A stretch of 64,000 nucleotides of DNA from Pontederia crassipes (lineage: Eukaryota; Streptophyta; Magnoliopsida; Commelinales; Pontederiaceae), in NCBI GenBank assembly GCA_030549335.1, contig CM060193.1, forward strand, positions 63,336,646 through 63,400,645, written 5' to 3'. The translations under genes and the position numbers were made by a program. Each line of letters opens with the position of its first letter. Position 1 is the stretch's first letter. Under the pieces are notes generated by a model. It had not been told where the DNA came from. It worked only from the letters and a program-made list of their open reading frames with translations, and searched no databases. Shown one piece after another: positions 25,341 to 37,996 of this stretch.

Positions 25341-25656
25341 GCCTTTCCCTGCACACTGACTGATTTGTGGTGATCAATTGATTTGTTGGCTGACTTGTCG
25401 GTGATTGAGAGGAGGGAGGAGAGAGGAGATGAGGGCGAAGTGACACTGCCAACTGATTCGCGGCGATCCCAGATTGTTCGCGGCGACTGTCGTTGATCGA
25501 TAACGTTCATCCCCTGCTCGAACCTCAGACACTCAAACCCTACGTGGAGATGATTATGGAGCACAACACCCCTGCGCCTCGAACCGACGTCTGCCCATTT
25601 CAGAGTGAATGACTCTGAAGGCGTAGGCGCATAGTAATGTCGTAGCACACTAATAT
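25000..25656. mobile_element. TIR element, MULE-like non-autonomous (family 1, complete)
   Basis: Starts ATATTAGTGTGCTACCACAC and ends with the inverse of AATATTAGTGTGCTACGACA. Terminal inverted similarity extends about 45 bp, through TATGCGCCCACG and TATGCGCCTACG. The interior is GC-rich with TGGACGAGATCAAGGCGGGA and no convincing gene. A TSD cannot be judged because both sides are TA/CA microsatellite. The 5' half is also present in unit B at 37650-37991, cut by the deletion there. Confidence 0.65.
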
Positions 25657-25660
25657 TCTT

Positions 25661-25698
25661 ACACACACACACATATATATATATGTGTGTGTGTGTGA
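25661..25698. repeat. CA/TA/TG compound microsatellite
   Basis: Runs of ACAC, then TATA, then TGTG, forming a self-complementary tract between the two related TIR elements. Confidence 0.9.
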
Positions 25699-26450
25699 GG
25701 AATATTATTGTGCTACCACACATTTGTGATAGCATTGTGCGCTCACAGATTTATGACTATTAAATTTGCAATGGACGGACGAGATTTGTGCGCGTTGGTT
25801 CAAGGTGGACGGTGGAGCCGGTTCGACGTACTGTTCGTTAAGCAGAAGGGCAGTTTAGCGAATGGGAGGCCGAGATGCGCGACGACAACATTATTTCCTT
25901 TCCCAAACTACGTAAAAGGCCTACGTGCAACGACGAGCGACCTGCGTCCGATGACGTTCCTCCTCCTCCAGCCTCGCCGTCATTCCTCCTCCCTCACGAT
26001 CATCCTCCCTCTTCGTTGCAATCACCAACATGGAAGAGAAAAAAGGAGGGCGTTGGCCCCCTCAACAAGCTCGCCGACGAGCTAGCGGAGGGGTGCCGAC
26101 ACCTCCCTTTTTCACTACTGCATTGGCGAGGTAGAAGATCGCCAACTAGATCTCGTCGACGGACGAGATGCGGTGACCCTCATCGAGGGAGGAAAAGCGC
26201 CAGCCGGATAAGCAACGTAAGGAGGAAAGAGGGGGGAGGAGGCAAAGAGGACCATGAGATTGAAGTCAAAACTATAGTCATCCGAGTAGCATATTCCGTA
26301 GCAACCTTCACTTGATCGTTGGGGAGCAAGAAGCCTCCGATGAGGGATTAGCAGTGCCGGCGATGGAGGATCATGTGGTTCGTCCGCGTGAAAATTTCTT
26401 CATTTGAAAATGACGAGCCTTTGATGTCTAATGAACCAAACCGTATGTGA
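25699..26450. mobile_element. Second element of the same TIR family, right end not found
   Basis: Begins AATATTATTGTGCTACCACA, followed by GCGCTCACAGATTTATGAC and ATGGACGGACGAGA, all parallel to 25000 onwards. A later block (CTCAACAAGCTCGCCGACGA near 26062) parallels TCAACGAGCTCGCCGGTGAG near 25251. No matching right terminus is visible, so the element is truncated or diverged. Proline- and arginine-rich open frames here are unlikely to be genes. Confidence 0.5.
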
Positions 26451-27899
26451 GTTTAAGATCTAGCAGTTCATCGCGCTTTGATCTGCCGCTCGAATATGTT
26501 TTTACCTACTTTTTCTTGTCGGTTGCCGTCTTTTGATCTTTTTCGTCTTTTGATGTTTTCTTATTCATTACTATTAGGGCAGGATCTGAATGGAACGAGA
26601 AAACTCTCTCCACGTACGTGGCTGCAACAAATTAATGTGGGCATGGCACTATGAAAAGTGGGCATGCCCTGCACCCGGACATATCCTTGAGTTACGCATG
26701 TACGTGAAAACAGGTTGTCTCTAGAGACGGTCTGCACTTTGAATAATGTGGCCACGAGATGGTGTTGGCGTATACAACCCAAGTTTGCTTTGAATTAATC
26801 AAGCACTAATTACTATTTTTAACTATAATAAATTAAAATAAGGCATTTCACCAAAGGGGTGCAGCCTCACTACAAGTGACTCAACAAATCTTATTTCTAT
26901 TTAGCTCAAGACTTCTTCTTCTTGGACAGTGTCAAATGCTTTTGAGGACTTCTGAAAACTTCAACTATCTCGTTGTCAAACGTATATATCTAACGCGAGG
27001 TAAATAAGGCAATGTATTTTGTTTAATTAAGACATTCAACTAGTTGTTTATAATCTAATTACTCTTCTTTTTTCTCTCACCTTTTTTCTTAAGAAAAAAA
27101 GGACACCATACCAAACAAATCACTGTTGCATGTTTAACCAAAAGAAAAGAAAAAACAAACAAAGAAACAGAAGCAACTGTGGCCTTACATGATCGGTTCC
27201 CTTGGTTAGATGTTGACGTGCAACCATGGAGCTCCTTTTAAGTGCAGATCATGAAGTGATGAGCAGACGAACAGTGCAGCACGTGGTATTATGCAATGGC
27301 TAGACCACCATTAGTGGTGACAAAAATGGTCAACCATGAGTGTCTACTCGAGTTTCAATCTCAAGCATATTGCACTTGGTTTCCTATTTGCTACTTCTAT
27401 TTTCTTTCACGCAGCTCATCAGTATATTCTTTGCATGCTCTAACAGTCAGATGATATAACCTGTAAAAAAAGTTCTTAACATGCATGTACTCTCCGTGAA
27501 GGAATTTAATTGTCAGCTACATGCTTTAATTGGAAGTGTCACTAATCTTGAAAGAATTTGACGTCAATCAGCACGAATCGAATCTATATTAACACTTCAT
27601 CAAACTAACATGTGACATATTTGAAAAAAATAAAATAAAAATAAAATTCTTATACTAAACGATGATATAAAATATATGAAAGATTTGCATCCCAAAGCAA
27701 CGCCATGCACGAACATAAATTCGAATGAAATATGTGCTCCAAGTCGTATAAATCTACATGGCGAGCTCGTAGCCCTCGGTTTTAAACCCTCAAATCGGAG
27801 GAATATATCGTCTCCGAAAGCAACGCAAGTTGACGTCTTTATTGGTCTCCCTAGATTTGTCTTTTATTATTATTATTTTTCAACAAAAAAAACTTGGTG
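26451..27899. other. Intergenic DNA, no gene recognised
   Basis: Mixed-composition sequence between the TIR elements and the promoter-proximal region of the first WAT1-like gene. I find no coding, RNA or repeat signal that I trust. Confidence 0.4.
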
Positions 27900-29215
27900 A
27901 TCTTTTCTAAGCCAAAAGGATGAAAAGGATCCAAATCCAATAGGACCATTGCCTTTTAAAAATTTTCCCCTCTTTGATCGAGTGGATAATAAGGATGGAT
28001 CAGAAAGTTGTTTGGACACACCCCCACAAATTGCTCCAAGATGCAGAATTCCTCAACCTGCTGTAGTCCACCTGCTCCTCTTCTTAGTTTTTAACCAATT
28101 GGGGGATGTGATATTTCTAAAGCATTTACTCTACGATGATAGCTTCTTGAAGTTTTCGTTGCAACCGGGTCCAAAAAGATGCACATTTCAACCTTTATGT
28201 CACAGGGCAATTAAGGATGATTTGTGCATGGCTGACAATAACATGCAATTATATGTGGGTTGTGCATGAGCAGCTTCAGTCCATGCACTTACAACCACAT
28301 ACTGTGAGTAATGGAAACACTCCATCTGGTTGATATCACTTATCACCATATAAAAAGATGAAGATGGATTACCATTTGTCTTAGTAGCCTAACATTAATG
28401 GTCATCCATTTCCTGTTCGTGCAGCTGCTAGGAGATGAGCCTATGACAATTTGCAAAAAAAGTGGTCTCTCTGTTGTCACCCTCATCTGGGTTTTGCTAG
28501 CATGGAGTGCACAAAGTAAAGACAGATACATGTAATGGTAGAAGATTCAGGTGCCTTCAATCCAAGCACATGAGTACTGTACTTTGGAGAAGTTGTTTTG
28601 TGCCATCTGAAGCTGCAATGGACAACATGGTGAGGATATAGAAAATACAGAAGTTCCTGCACTGAAAAAAGAAAAAGAAAAAGAAAGAAGCATTACAACT
28701 TTGAGACTAACTTGATTGAGAATATATACTGTGAAGAATACTATATGCAATTTAATTATGAAAAGGAAAAATGGAATAGTATCTTCCAAAAAAAAAGAGA
28801 AGTATATAATAAGTAGTATACTATATATTCGCCACATCTTTTAAAGAACAGAAATGTTCACAATTACCTGAATACTATGATATATTAAACTCAAAAGAAC
28901 ATATAGGTACCTTGATCTAGTCATCTAGTGTGAGGCTGAGGGGGAGAAAAGTAAAGCAAAAGGCACAATAATTCACCACAGGTTAATATAAAGCAAATTC
29001 CTTCCTTTTTTCATCACACGTTGCTGTCACAAATATAAAAGAAAAAGGAAATTTCCTTGCACTGTTAAGTATCATGCAGATGTAGCTATCACAATTGCGT
29101 TTTATTTGCACGTTCTTAGTAACGTACTGACCTATTAAAGGGAGACGGATTCACCATTTCCATCAGCTCCACTCTCCTCCCTGCTCTCAACTGTTCAGGG
29201 GTGCCGAGTGACAAT
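27900..29215 (+). promoter_or_regulatory. Upstream region of WAT1-like gene 1, shared with gene 2
   Basis: Aligns in order with 53720-54974 upstream of gene 2. Paired words include GATCCAAATCCAATAG and GATCCAAACCCAATAG, GGAGTGCACAAAG and GGAATGCACAAAG, and TTGCTGTC at about 29020 and 54824. A TATAAAA lies at 29034-29040, about 180 bp before the ATG. A CTATTAAAG near 29131 has a counterpart CTATTTTAAAG near 54902, so the start site is uncertain. The shared block shows that promoter and gene were duplicated together. Confidence 0.55.
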
Positions 29216-30997
29216 ATGGATGACAGAAAGCCCTATATGGTTGCAGTCCTGATCCAAGTCATATACACTGGCATGTATGTGGTATCAAAGGCTGCATTTG
29301 ACAACGGGCTGAGCACGTTCATGTTCGTATTCTACAGACAAGCAGTCGCCTCTGTTGTATTGGCACCAATTGCTGTTCTTCATGAAAGGTATTTGATTCC
29401 ATTTTGGGCAAATTTGAGCATCCTTTTTTTTCACCTGGTTTTCTTTAGTTCTGAGTGTTTTCATTGATCCTAATCCTTTTGACCTTTTTCTCCAGGAAGA
29501 AAAGTTCTCCGCCTTTACACTTCGTAACACTGATCAAGGTGTTCTTGCATGCATTGCTAGGGTATGTTAGACCTACTCTGCAGAGTTCATGTGTGTTCAA
29601 CTTATCGTAATTGTATGGTTCTGTGCAGAATCTGACTTCAAGCACTGTTGTTTCAGGATAACTTTGAGTTTAAATATGTATAACGTTGGGTTGAAATATA
29701 CCTCAGCCACACTCGCCTCAGCATGTACTAACGCCCTCCCGGCGCTCACCTTCTTCCTGGCTGTGCTCCTCAGGTTTGCTTCTGCTGCTTTCTACTTTTC
29801 TCAGTTCTGAAAGAGTTGAATCGATGGACTCTTAAACCGTTTAAAAGCATTGTGAACAACATTTATTAATTTTTAACCAAAAGAAGTCAACTTCTTGTTG
29901 AAGTTGTAATTGAAAAGAAAGCTGATTCTTCGCGAATTGAAAGAAAAATAGATTATGTTCTTCACTGTGCGAATCTGAGTAAGCTTTTTCTTAACTAAAA
30001 TTAAGCACAAGTTTAACAGTGGCACTAATTCCCTACCCACGAAGAGGACTATTTGCTGACACTGTATATTCCATGAGGACTATTTGCTAATGCAGTAAGC
30101 TTTGGAAAATGAGTGCACGAACCACATGAAATGGATTGCCAAAAAGCAGCATCTCATAGAATATATAAGGCTGCCTGTTATGGATTTAAGGATCTCTTAT
30201 TTACCTAATCCTGTACATGCAATTATTCTCACAGGATGGAATACATCAACGTGAGGAGCATTCCAGGATCAATTAAGATGGCAGGGGTGGCACTCTGTTT
30301 CATTGGTACATTGGTAATTGCCTTATACAAAGGCCCTCATCTCAAACCTTTGAGCCATCACAGCATCTTCGGCCGCAGCATAAACCAAAGCAGTGTTGAC
30401 TCGGCTTCTTCTGAGGTCAATTGGGTTAAAGGAGCCTTCCTGGTGATCGTCGCTAACATGGCGTGGTCTTTGTGGTTGGTTCTGCAGGTATACAGTTGCT
30501 ACATTATATATAGTACATTTAGATGTCCTTGAGAAAGCTAGTTAATGAGGAAAGAGTACACTTTCACTGTTTCTGCAATCTTTTATCTTTTCCTGCAGGG
30601 ATTTTTGCTGAAAGATTACCCCGCCAAGCTTCTCCTTACAACTCTTGAATGCATCTTTAGCACAGTTCAGTCGTTCTTAGTGGCGTTGGCATTCGAGAGA
30701 GACACCTCCAAGTGGAAGCTGAAGTTGGACACGGGCCTTCTGGCCATCGTTTATTCTGTAAGTACTTGGTTCGATGACTCACTAGCTACTAAGCACTGAT
30801 TACCTGTTAACTAATTCGATCTATTAACATTGCAGGGGGTTGTTGTCACGGGTATCTCCTTCTACCTGCAAACATGGTGCATCGAGAAGAAGGGCCCCGT
30901 AGTTTTAGCAATGTTCACTCCCTTGTCTCTTGTATTCACCATGATGTGCTCGTCTCTGCTCTTAGGGGAACTGATTCATCTTGGAAGGTGATTTATT

Positions 30998-31050
<53 letters not shown>

Positions 31051-31326
31051 ACTTAATACATAAAGACATAAATATGTAAATCTTCCATTACTTTATCCTA
31101 AAGTTCTTTTTTGTACAGTATGAATAACCTTCTAAACTAAAGTTTTGTAAACTGCGATGTGGGTTTCAGTATCTTGGGTGGACTTCTGCTGGTCGGAGGC
31201 CTTTACAGCGTCCTGTGGGGGAAGGGAAAGGAGGGGAGGCTTTGCGATGCTTCCATCGAGGATGGAAAAGTATGTGCTGCTGAGAAGGAAGCACAACCTG
31301 CAGCATCACCATATCACCCCATGTGA
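29216..31326 (+). CDS. WAT1-related EamA/DMT transporter, gene 1 (intact, 7 exons)
   Basis: Predicted ten-span membrane transporter of the plant WAT1-related (MtN21-like) family. Arabidopsis WAT1 is a vacuolar-membrane auxin exporter; the substrate here cannot be told. Exons: 29216-29388, 29496-29561, 29657-29773, 30235-30487, 30599-30757, 30836-30987, 31170-31326. All introns are GT-AG and the exons sum to 1,077 nt (358 aa) with no internal stop. EamA domain 1 spans about residues 10-140 (FVFYRQAVASVVLAPIA; LKYTSATLASA). EamA domain 2 spans about 185-325 (TLECIFSTVQSF; CIEKKGPVVLAMFTPLSLVF; LLGELIHLG; GGLYSVLWGK). The ATG at 29216 is chosen because gene 2 begins with the same MDDRK. AATAAA at 31374 is a possible polyadenylation signal. 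Its tandem paralogue is at 54975. Confidence 0.93.
31001..31047. repeat. (TA)n microsatellite in intron 6 of gene 1
   Basis: Uninterrupted TA units just after the exon 6 donor, likely length-variable between individuals. Confidence 0.95.
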
Positions 31327-31380
31327 TATTGTTATAGGCGCCAATCAGATCAGACCATGTTGAAAAAAGCATGAATAAAA

Positions 31381-32490
31381 TTATGAAGTGGATACCAACA
31401 ACAGAGAAGAGGAAAAAAGAGGGGTCATGTAGTGTAGGCCTTAGCCATCCAAAGTTCTAGTAGTGCTGCATTTTATGGGCATGGGAAGGCAGGTAGTGTT
31501 TCATATATTATGTGTTCTGTTAACCAAATGTAAATAGAGCACTTTGTTCATGTAGTGGAGGCCTTCCCGTTGCCCAGTACTTACATTGAGCTCAAAACCT
31601 GTGGTTTATATATTAAGGTTATGCAACATGGGTATTCTATTTCTATCAATGGAGGTTTGTGCTAATGACAGAAGTCATGGATATGCATATATAAACAATA
31701 TGTTTTTAATGAGAGAGAAAAATGGAAATTTTTGTTATGTTTTAATTTTGGGAACTGAAATCAATGCCCCTTTGGTTACATTTCATGATTAATATTTCAA
31801 ATGAAAATAGGAAGCAGAACTTTTTTATTTTATGTTTTGTGGTAATTAGATATATGTTAAGCATATTATAATAGAATTTCACCTGGATCTGAAAAAAATA
31901 ATTGAATTGAGATAAATCAACTACTATATTCAAATATTAAATAGCCACCTGAGATTACTGTAATTCTTAAAACTTTTATTTATGTTCTTAATTGAGTTTG
32001 GTAATGTATACTTAAGAATTAAGGGTATAGTTGTACATAGAAAGAATGAGCATGGGGGATTGTGGTTGTGAATGATAAAAACATGTCCTCTTTATTTGAT
32101 TTCAGTTTGAGACAAATTAGTTTGAATTGGCAGGGTTCAATGGTTTCCTCCTTTTATATACACATGCTTGAATAAAAAAAATCCAATTTACTACCACATT
32201 CAATAATCCATAGTGTTTAACCTCTCTTTCCATATATACATACATGCATGATATTTTAATGTAATTCAAGATGTGGTTTGATTATATATGTAATGCTTCC
32301 AAATCATCCATATCATGTGACAAGATCTAATTTGAGGGACACTACCTCCTTTGACTAAATCATTAATTTTAATTAAGTTTTAACTATAATATAAATTATG
32401 AGAAAGACTTAAAATAATAATAAGAGAAATATATGATTAAAAGTATAATTCCAATATATTATATGAAATAAAGCCTAATATCAGTAATAT
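31381..32490. repeat. Segmental duplication unit A, right arm (3' flank of gene 1)
   Basis: Matches 37997-39247. It begins TTATGAAGTGGATACCAAC and includes GGTCATGTAGTGTA and GCATGGGAAGGCAGGTAGTG, then AT-rich DNA to TCAGTAATAT. About 31594-31805 differs from the unit B equivalent (38210-38475), so one copy was altered there. It contains the 3' untranslated region of gene 1. Confidence 0.9.
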
Positions 32491-33574
32491 TTGCACTTTG
32501 CAATGTGTTGTATAGACTCTTGGCAAAAATTTTGACAAATAGGCTAAAGCCTACCCTTAAAGATTTAATTGATCCAAGTCAAGCGACTTTTATCCATCCA
32601 AGATAACATTCTCCTTGTTCAAGAAGTTGCTCACTCCATGAAAATAGGTAAAGCAAAACATATGCTAGTTAAGGTGGATATGGAAAAAACCTTCGATATG
32701 ATCTCTTGGCCAGCTATTCTTAATGTCTTGACTTTGATGAATTTTCCATCTAAATTCATGTTTTTGGTAAAAGCCTATATCACTTCTCCCACCTTTACTT
32801 GTTGTATAAATGGCACTCCCTCATCATCATTCTCTAGCAATAGGGGTATTAGACAGGGTGATCCTATCTCACCATACTTGTTTATCATTGTATCACAAGT
32901 TTTTTCCTCCTTGCTCAACCAACAAACCAATCTTGGCCTAATCAAACCATTTAAGCTCGGATCTTTTCCCTTAGCCACTTGTTATACGTTGATGATATGT
33001 TGATCACTTTAGCAGCAACCATACCAAACTGTAAAAGGCTTATCGAGATATTTAAGCTTTATGGTTTGCTCACAAATCAACACATTAACTTAGAAAAAAC
33101 TTATATTTACTTTCCCCCAAAATTCAACACAAGAAGGAAGCTTAGGATCAAGAATATTCTAGGCATGAGAGAAGGTACTTATCCCTTCAGTTACCTAGGG
33201 GTTCCTATATCTTATAAGTACTTAACTATCAAGGACCAACAATTCATTATTGATCGGGTCAATACTAAGCTATCTGGATGGAAATCTAAATTCTTAAATC
33301 TGGCAGGAAAAACAACTCTTATCAAATAAGTGCTAAACACCCTCCCGAACTATGCTTTAGGGTCTATTTATATTTCAAATGGTGTGATAAAAACCATTGA
33401 GAAACAAACAAGGAAATTCTTTTGATCAAATGATGGGGTGCGTTCTAGGGCACACCTAATAAATTGGAGCATTGTTCAGCTCCACAAACATGCAGGTGGT
33501 TTAGGTTTAAAAAGAATTCAGGAAATTAGAACTTCCCTTTTGGCCAAAAGAGTTTTGAATGTTCTGAACAATGT
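32491..33574 (+). mobile_element. L1-type LINE fragment (reverse transcriptase) at the duplication boundary
   Basis: Non-LTR retrotransposon piece lying exactly between the end of unit A and the start of unit B. It encodes central and C-terminal RT blocks of plant L1-like elements. Both ends are truncated and no poly-A tail is seen. It is absent from the outer ends of the duplication (20541 and 39247). Confidence 0.85.
32515..33574 (+). pseudogene. L1-type reverse transcriptase, broken
   Basis: Blocks in order are LLAKILTNRLKP, DMEKTFDMISW (motif with the first catalytic Asp region), RGIRQGDPISPYLFI, the catalytic LLYVDDML box at about 32972-33000, YLGVPISYK, and GWKSKFLNLAGKTTLIK. The YVDD box is out of frame with the preceding block (one-base loss near 32970). 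A TAA follows near 33328, and a later TGA replaces the Trp of the KFFW motif. Not functional. Confidence 0.88.
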
Positions 33575-36500
33575 TGTCGATATCACGAGGAATTTACTTA
33601 ATTATTTAATATCATAAACTAATATGACAAAACGTGGTTTCAAATAAAAGTATATTTTAAAAAATGATAGAAAAGTAACTGCTAAAACTAAATTAATCTA
33701 ATAATGTCTAGGTCCTGAGTATGAGTTAATATGATTAACATCTAAGTTATGATCTCCTAGTTTCAAGATTGAATAAACTATCCTAAACTCTTATAAGTCA
33801 AGAGCACTCCTTTTCGACTCCACTATCAAATGTACTTATGTTAGGATGCTATGAGTTGTACTCCTAAACTACTGAACAACCCATTCCAAAATCAACTTAA
33901 CAAATAAATTCTAGCACCCCTTCAACTATACTAGAATAGGAAATAATTACTTCTATTCAATAATAAAAGATCAACCACGTGTCAATATTAAATTAATAGA
34001 GAATGTGTCAATAGTTGATTAATTAATTCAATCCAAATAAAATAAAATTAGTGTACTCAGTAATTATGTTGATATAAATTAAACAAACTATAATCAATAT
34101 AATTGAATGAGCTTCATAATTTGTTCCAGCAATTCAAATTATTTACATAGAAATGAAACATAAAATGATGATTAACAATGATGCTCAAATTCATCCTAAT
34201 ATAAATTTTAAAAAAATACTCGCAAAGTTTTCACGATAAATGCTCGATCAAGGCACAAAAATCTCCTCGATGAACTTTTACAATTTCTTCACATTCATCG
34301 CATCAAAGGATAGATTGTAGGCCCTAGAATCTCATTCTCAATTTTAGAAGACCTCCATTTATGAGAGGTCTGAGCTTCTATGTGATCGAAGAATAATTAT
34401 AATATTTTTCATATCAAAATAAATTAAATTTGAATATGAATTAAATAAGAGGTTTTTGCTAGGTTAAATTTCAATATTTCAGCCCCAAGAACATGTTCAA
34501 TTAAGTTTTGAAACATATGGTTAGTGTAGAGTTCATGTGCATTTGATATTCTTTCTAAAAAAATTGTTATTCTAAAAAATAAATTATGTCATTCCATATG
34601 TTTTGTTGGTAATGACCTAATCAGAGTCGAAGTTGAACTATGACACGAAAGTCACGACCTATGAGTTGTGTTAATTCAGCTAGTATTCATTACTTACGAA
34701 TGTTACGGTTGTGATTGTAACAATCCGTGAAACTTTCTTTTATCTCCATTACTTGAAATAGGTCCGTGAAACATAGACTCATGTATAATGCTTTTCATTA
34801 CTTCAGAAAACTCTTTCATCAACATCATTGGTGTACTCGTGAAATCTTTATAACGAGGCATGGCATTGGGTTGTATCTGCCATGACAATCGGGTAAACTC
34901 ATGAAATTATCAAACTTCAAATATTGCTTGGTACTGTTGAGAGTGTTATCATGAAGTTGACAATCTAGTCACAAGACATATATATCTTTTATATTTTGAA
35001 ACCTATTTTGACCCCATTTTTTATATTCCTTCTAATTCTTCTTTCTCCTATTTCAGATAATTTTTTTTGTAAAATCTTAATATGACAAATTAAATTACTG
35101 GCCTGAAGAAGTTAAACAAATAAAATCTAATGATGTATGATATTACCGAATTAATCAAAATGATATTAAATATAAGCTTAATTATATGTTGCGAAATGCA
35201 TGCATCGATATATCAAAAGTTTGCCTCTCTTATTAGAAAGAAACCACCCAACATAAAATATGAAATTTTCATAAATGATTTCAATATTTCACAAAATGCA
35301 CTTTAAAATTTTAAGAGAAAAAATCATGTATGCTTGTTGTGAATTTTTGAAATATGAAAATACAAAATTGATTGTGTTAACTAAAAATGTGAAAGAAAAG
35401 AATGATCTTGACAAAGAATTCTAAAAAAAATAAAATTATACTTTCATCAACTATTTAAAGTTGTCAAGTTTTGAAAATATAGAACTTAAATTTGATTATG
35501 TTGCATGATAGATTACAAGATAAAATTATTTTCTTTTTTTCAAAAATATTTGAATGGTAATTTTTTTTTAATATTCAAGAACCTCTTTAAAATGTAAAGT
35601 TTTTTAAAGTCAATTTCTCATGCATAAAAAAATTAGTTCTAGAAAATATTTCAAAAATCCATGTAAATACTTTCATTATCATTATATGAAATCTAGATAT
35701 TCTCATTATCACACTTTCAAAATAAATATTTCTTATTGTAACTATACAAATTAGAATAAGCTCTCGATTATTATACGAAACCATATATCAATTATTTTTT
35801 TATGGGTTCCATGGACATTTTTCTTATTAACACAAAGTAAAAAAATATATAAAAGAATACATGAAATTCATATTGATCTCAAAAGAAATCATAACCAACA
35901 ATGTTAGACCCAAATAAGTTTGGGTGCAAAGGAGCAAATGATGTTCTATTGTAAATGTGCCTCACATGGAAAGAAAAACAATACATTTGAAAAAAATGAA
36001 GACACAAATATTACAATAAAAATATTATATTTCCAATAAAAATAAAAAATGAAGGCACAAATGTATTTTATTTTGAACTTGACCATTTTATCCCTTATTT
36101 TTGCAAATTTAAAAAGTTACATTTATAACTGAATTTTTTTTTATCCATACTCATTTATAAATTTAAAAAGTTAACATTTATTTGGTATAGAAAAGAAAAA
36201 AATAGGTGAAACACTCAATGGTGAATATCTTTGTATTATGTTTGTCTTGGCTAATTTTTATTGTGATCATGTGAAAAATGAAAAAGAAAATGATAATAAA
36301 AAATGTTATCATAATAAGGGAGTATATCTAAAAGTTTGAGATGTTGCTCGTTCTCATTTTGGATAGTTTTTCTAAATATTTCACTCATGATTGTTAAATA
36401 TTAAATATTTAATAAAGTATAAATTAAAATTATATATCATTATTGTTTCATAACTTTATGGGATATTCTGATTCTCTTAAACCTTATTTCTTTTGGACTA

Positions 36501-37991
36501 TATTATGTTGTGATTTAATAATCAGTTCTCATGAACCATGTATGATCTTTGGAAATATTATTTTATTCTATCATACATGATATAACATGATATTGAAAAC
36601 ACTATGTGTCTTTTTTAAATAAAATTATATATTCATCAAGATATGACAAAACAGAAAGTATTAGTGAGAAATATGAATCTTTACAATCACATTTGTTTGG
36701 AGAAAAAAAATAAAAATCATTAAAATATCTAAAAGAGATTTATGCTTGAAAGCAAAATGATTAAGGGGTAAAATTTTTGCCTCTCATATATACTTAATTT
36801 GTAAACCATTTCTTTATGAGATAAAAAAATACAGGAGAAACATGACTCCAGATTTATATAATCTAAAATATGTTAATGATGTATTTAATTTTAGAGTAAA
36901 ATTGTTTAATAGATTTATGGATTTCATAAAAATAATTTCAATATGGAAAATATCTTACAATTAATATTAATTAATTATATATTTGTATGAATAAAGAGTT
37001 GATTTAGGAATTGTAAAATTGAGACAATATTTTTCTTTTCAATTTTCATATTTTTATATCTATCATTAGAAAGCTTTAATTCTTACGTATTCCTCTTATG
37101 TTGTGCTTAAAATTTTGTGAATGAGCATTTTTATTTTAGACGATTAGATCCTTTGAAAATTTTGACTGATCTTTCATTCGTGCAAAATATTTTTGACACA
37201 TTTCTCATTTATTCATTGATGTTTATATTTTATTGCCGTAAAATTCTTCACAAATTGTAAAGTATTGCATCCACCGGAATATTGCATTGGCTACAACATT
37301 TGGTTACAAATTCTTCATTTTCTTGTATTGAGTATTTACTTCATCAAATTGATGTTAAATACTAATTCGATTTTCTTCTTGGTGCCTTCTGAGAGAAAAA
37401 AAATATAAAGGGGAGTGAGAATAAAGAATACAAGATGGTAGAAAAATAATCTCTACTTTTTCAGATAACTATCTTCCGTGATAGTTATGAAACATAATTG
37501 AATAAATTATGACATTGAACATTTGAACCTATCATAGTAAACTTAAAAATATGATTTTAAACAATTTACATTCGGTGAATTAAATCCATTCTTAATACAC
37601 TTGTGGTTCACTCAACAAATATTCACACGCGTGCACACACACACACATATATATTAGTGTGCGACCACACCTTGTGGTAGCTCTGTGCGCCCGTGAATTC
37701 AGAGTTGTCAGATTCAAGATGGATGGACGAGATCAAGGTGGGAGATGGATCGACGTGGTTCACGTGCTTCTTTTCTCCGCGATGGACGAATCACACGAAT
37801 TGAGCAGTTCAAGCATGAATTGGGCGGCGATGGTTTTGAATCCACGAGCGCTGAAAGCAATCCGTGCCAGCGAGTGCAAAAAAGTGAGGCGATGACCCCT
37901 CTCTGCGAGCTCGCCAGTGAGCTTGCGAAGGGGGTTGACGCCCTCCTTTTTTGCCGCTATGTCAGTGAGTGCGAAAAGGAGGCAGCAGCCT
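33575..37991. repeat. Segmental duplication unit B, left arm
   Basis: Direct copy of 20541-25340, colinear with small indels. It ends in the first half of the MULE-like TIR element (37650-37991) and then jumps to sequence that in unit A lies 6 kb further on. Confidence 0.92.
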
Positions 37992-37996
37992 ACATT

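Noticed and set aside
25109-26315. Long frames in the GC-rich TIR elements
   Set aside because: Low-complexity, present on both strands, and lying inside a transposon family; no domain seen.
26561-26782. 73-codon minus-strand frame
   Set aside because: No recognisable domain, ordinary chance length, no splice or promoter context.
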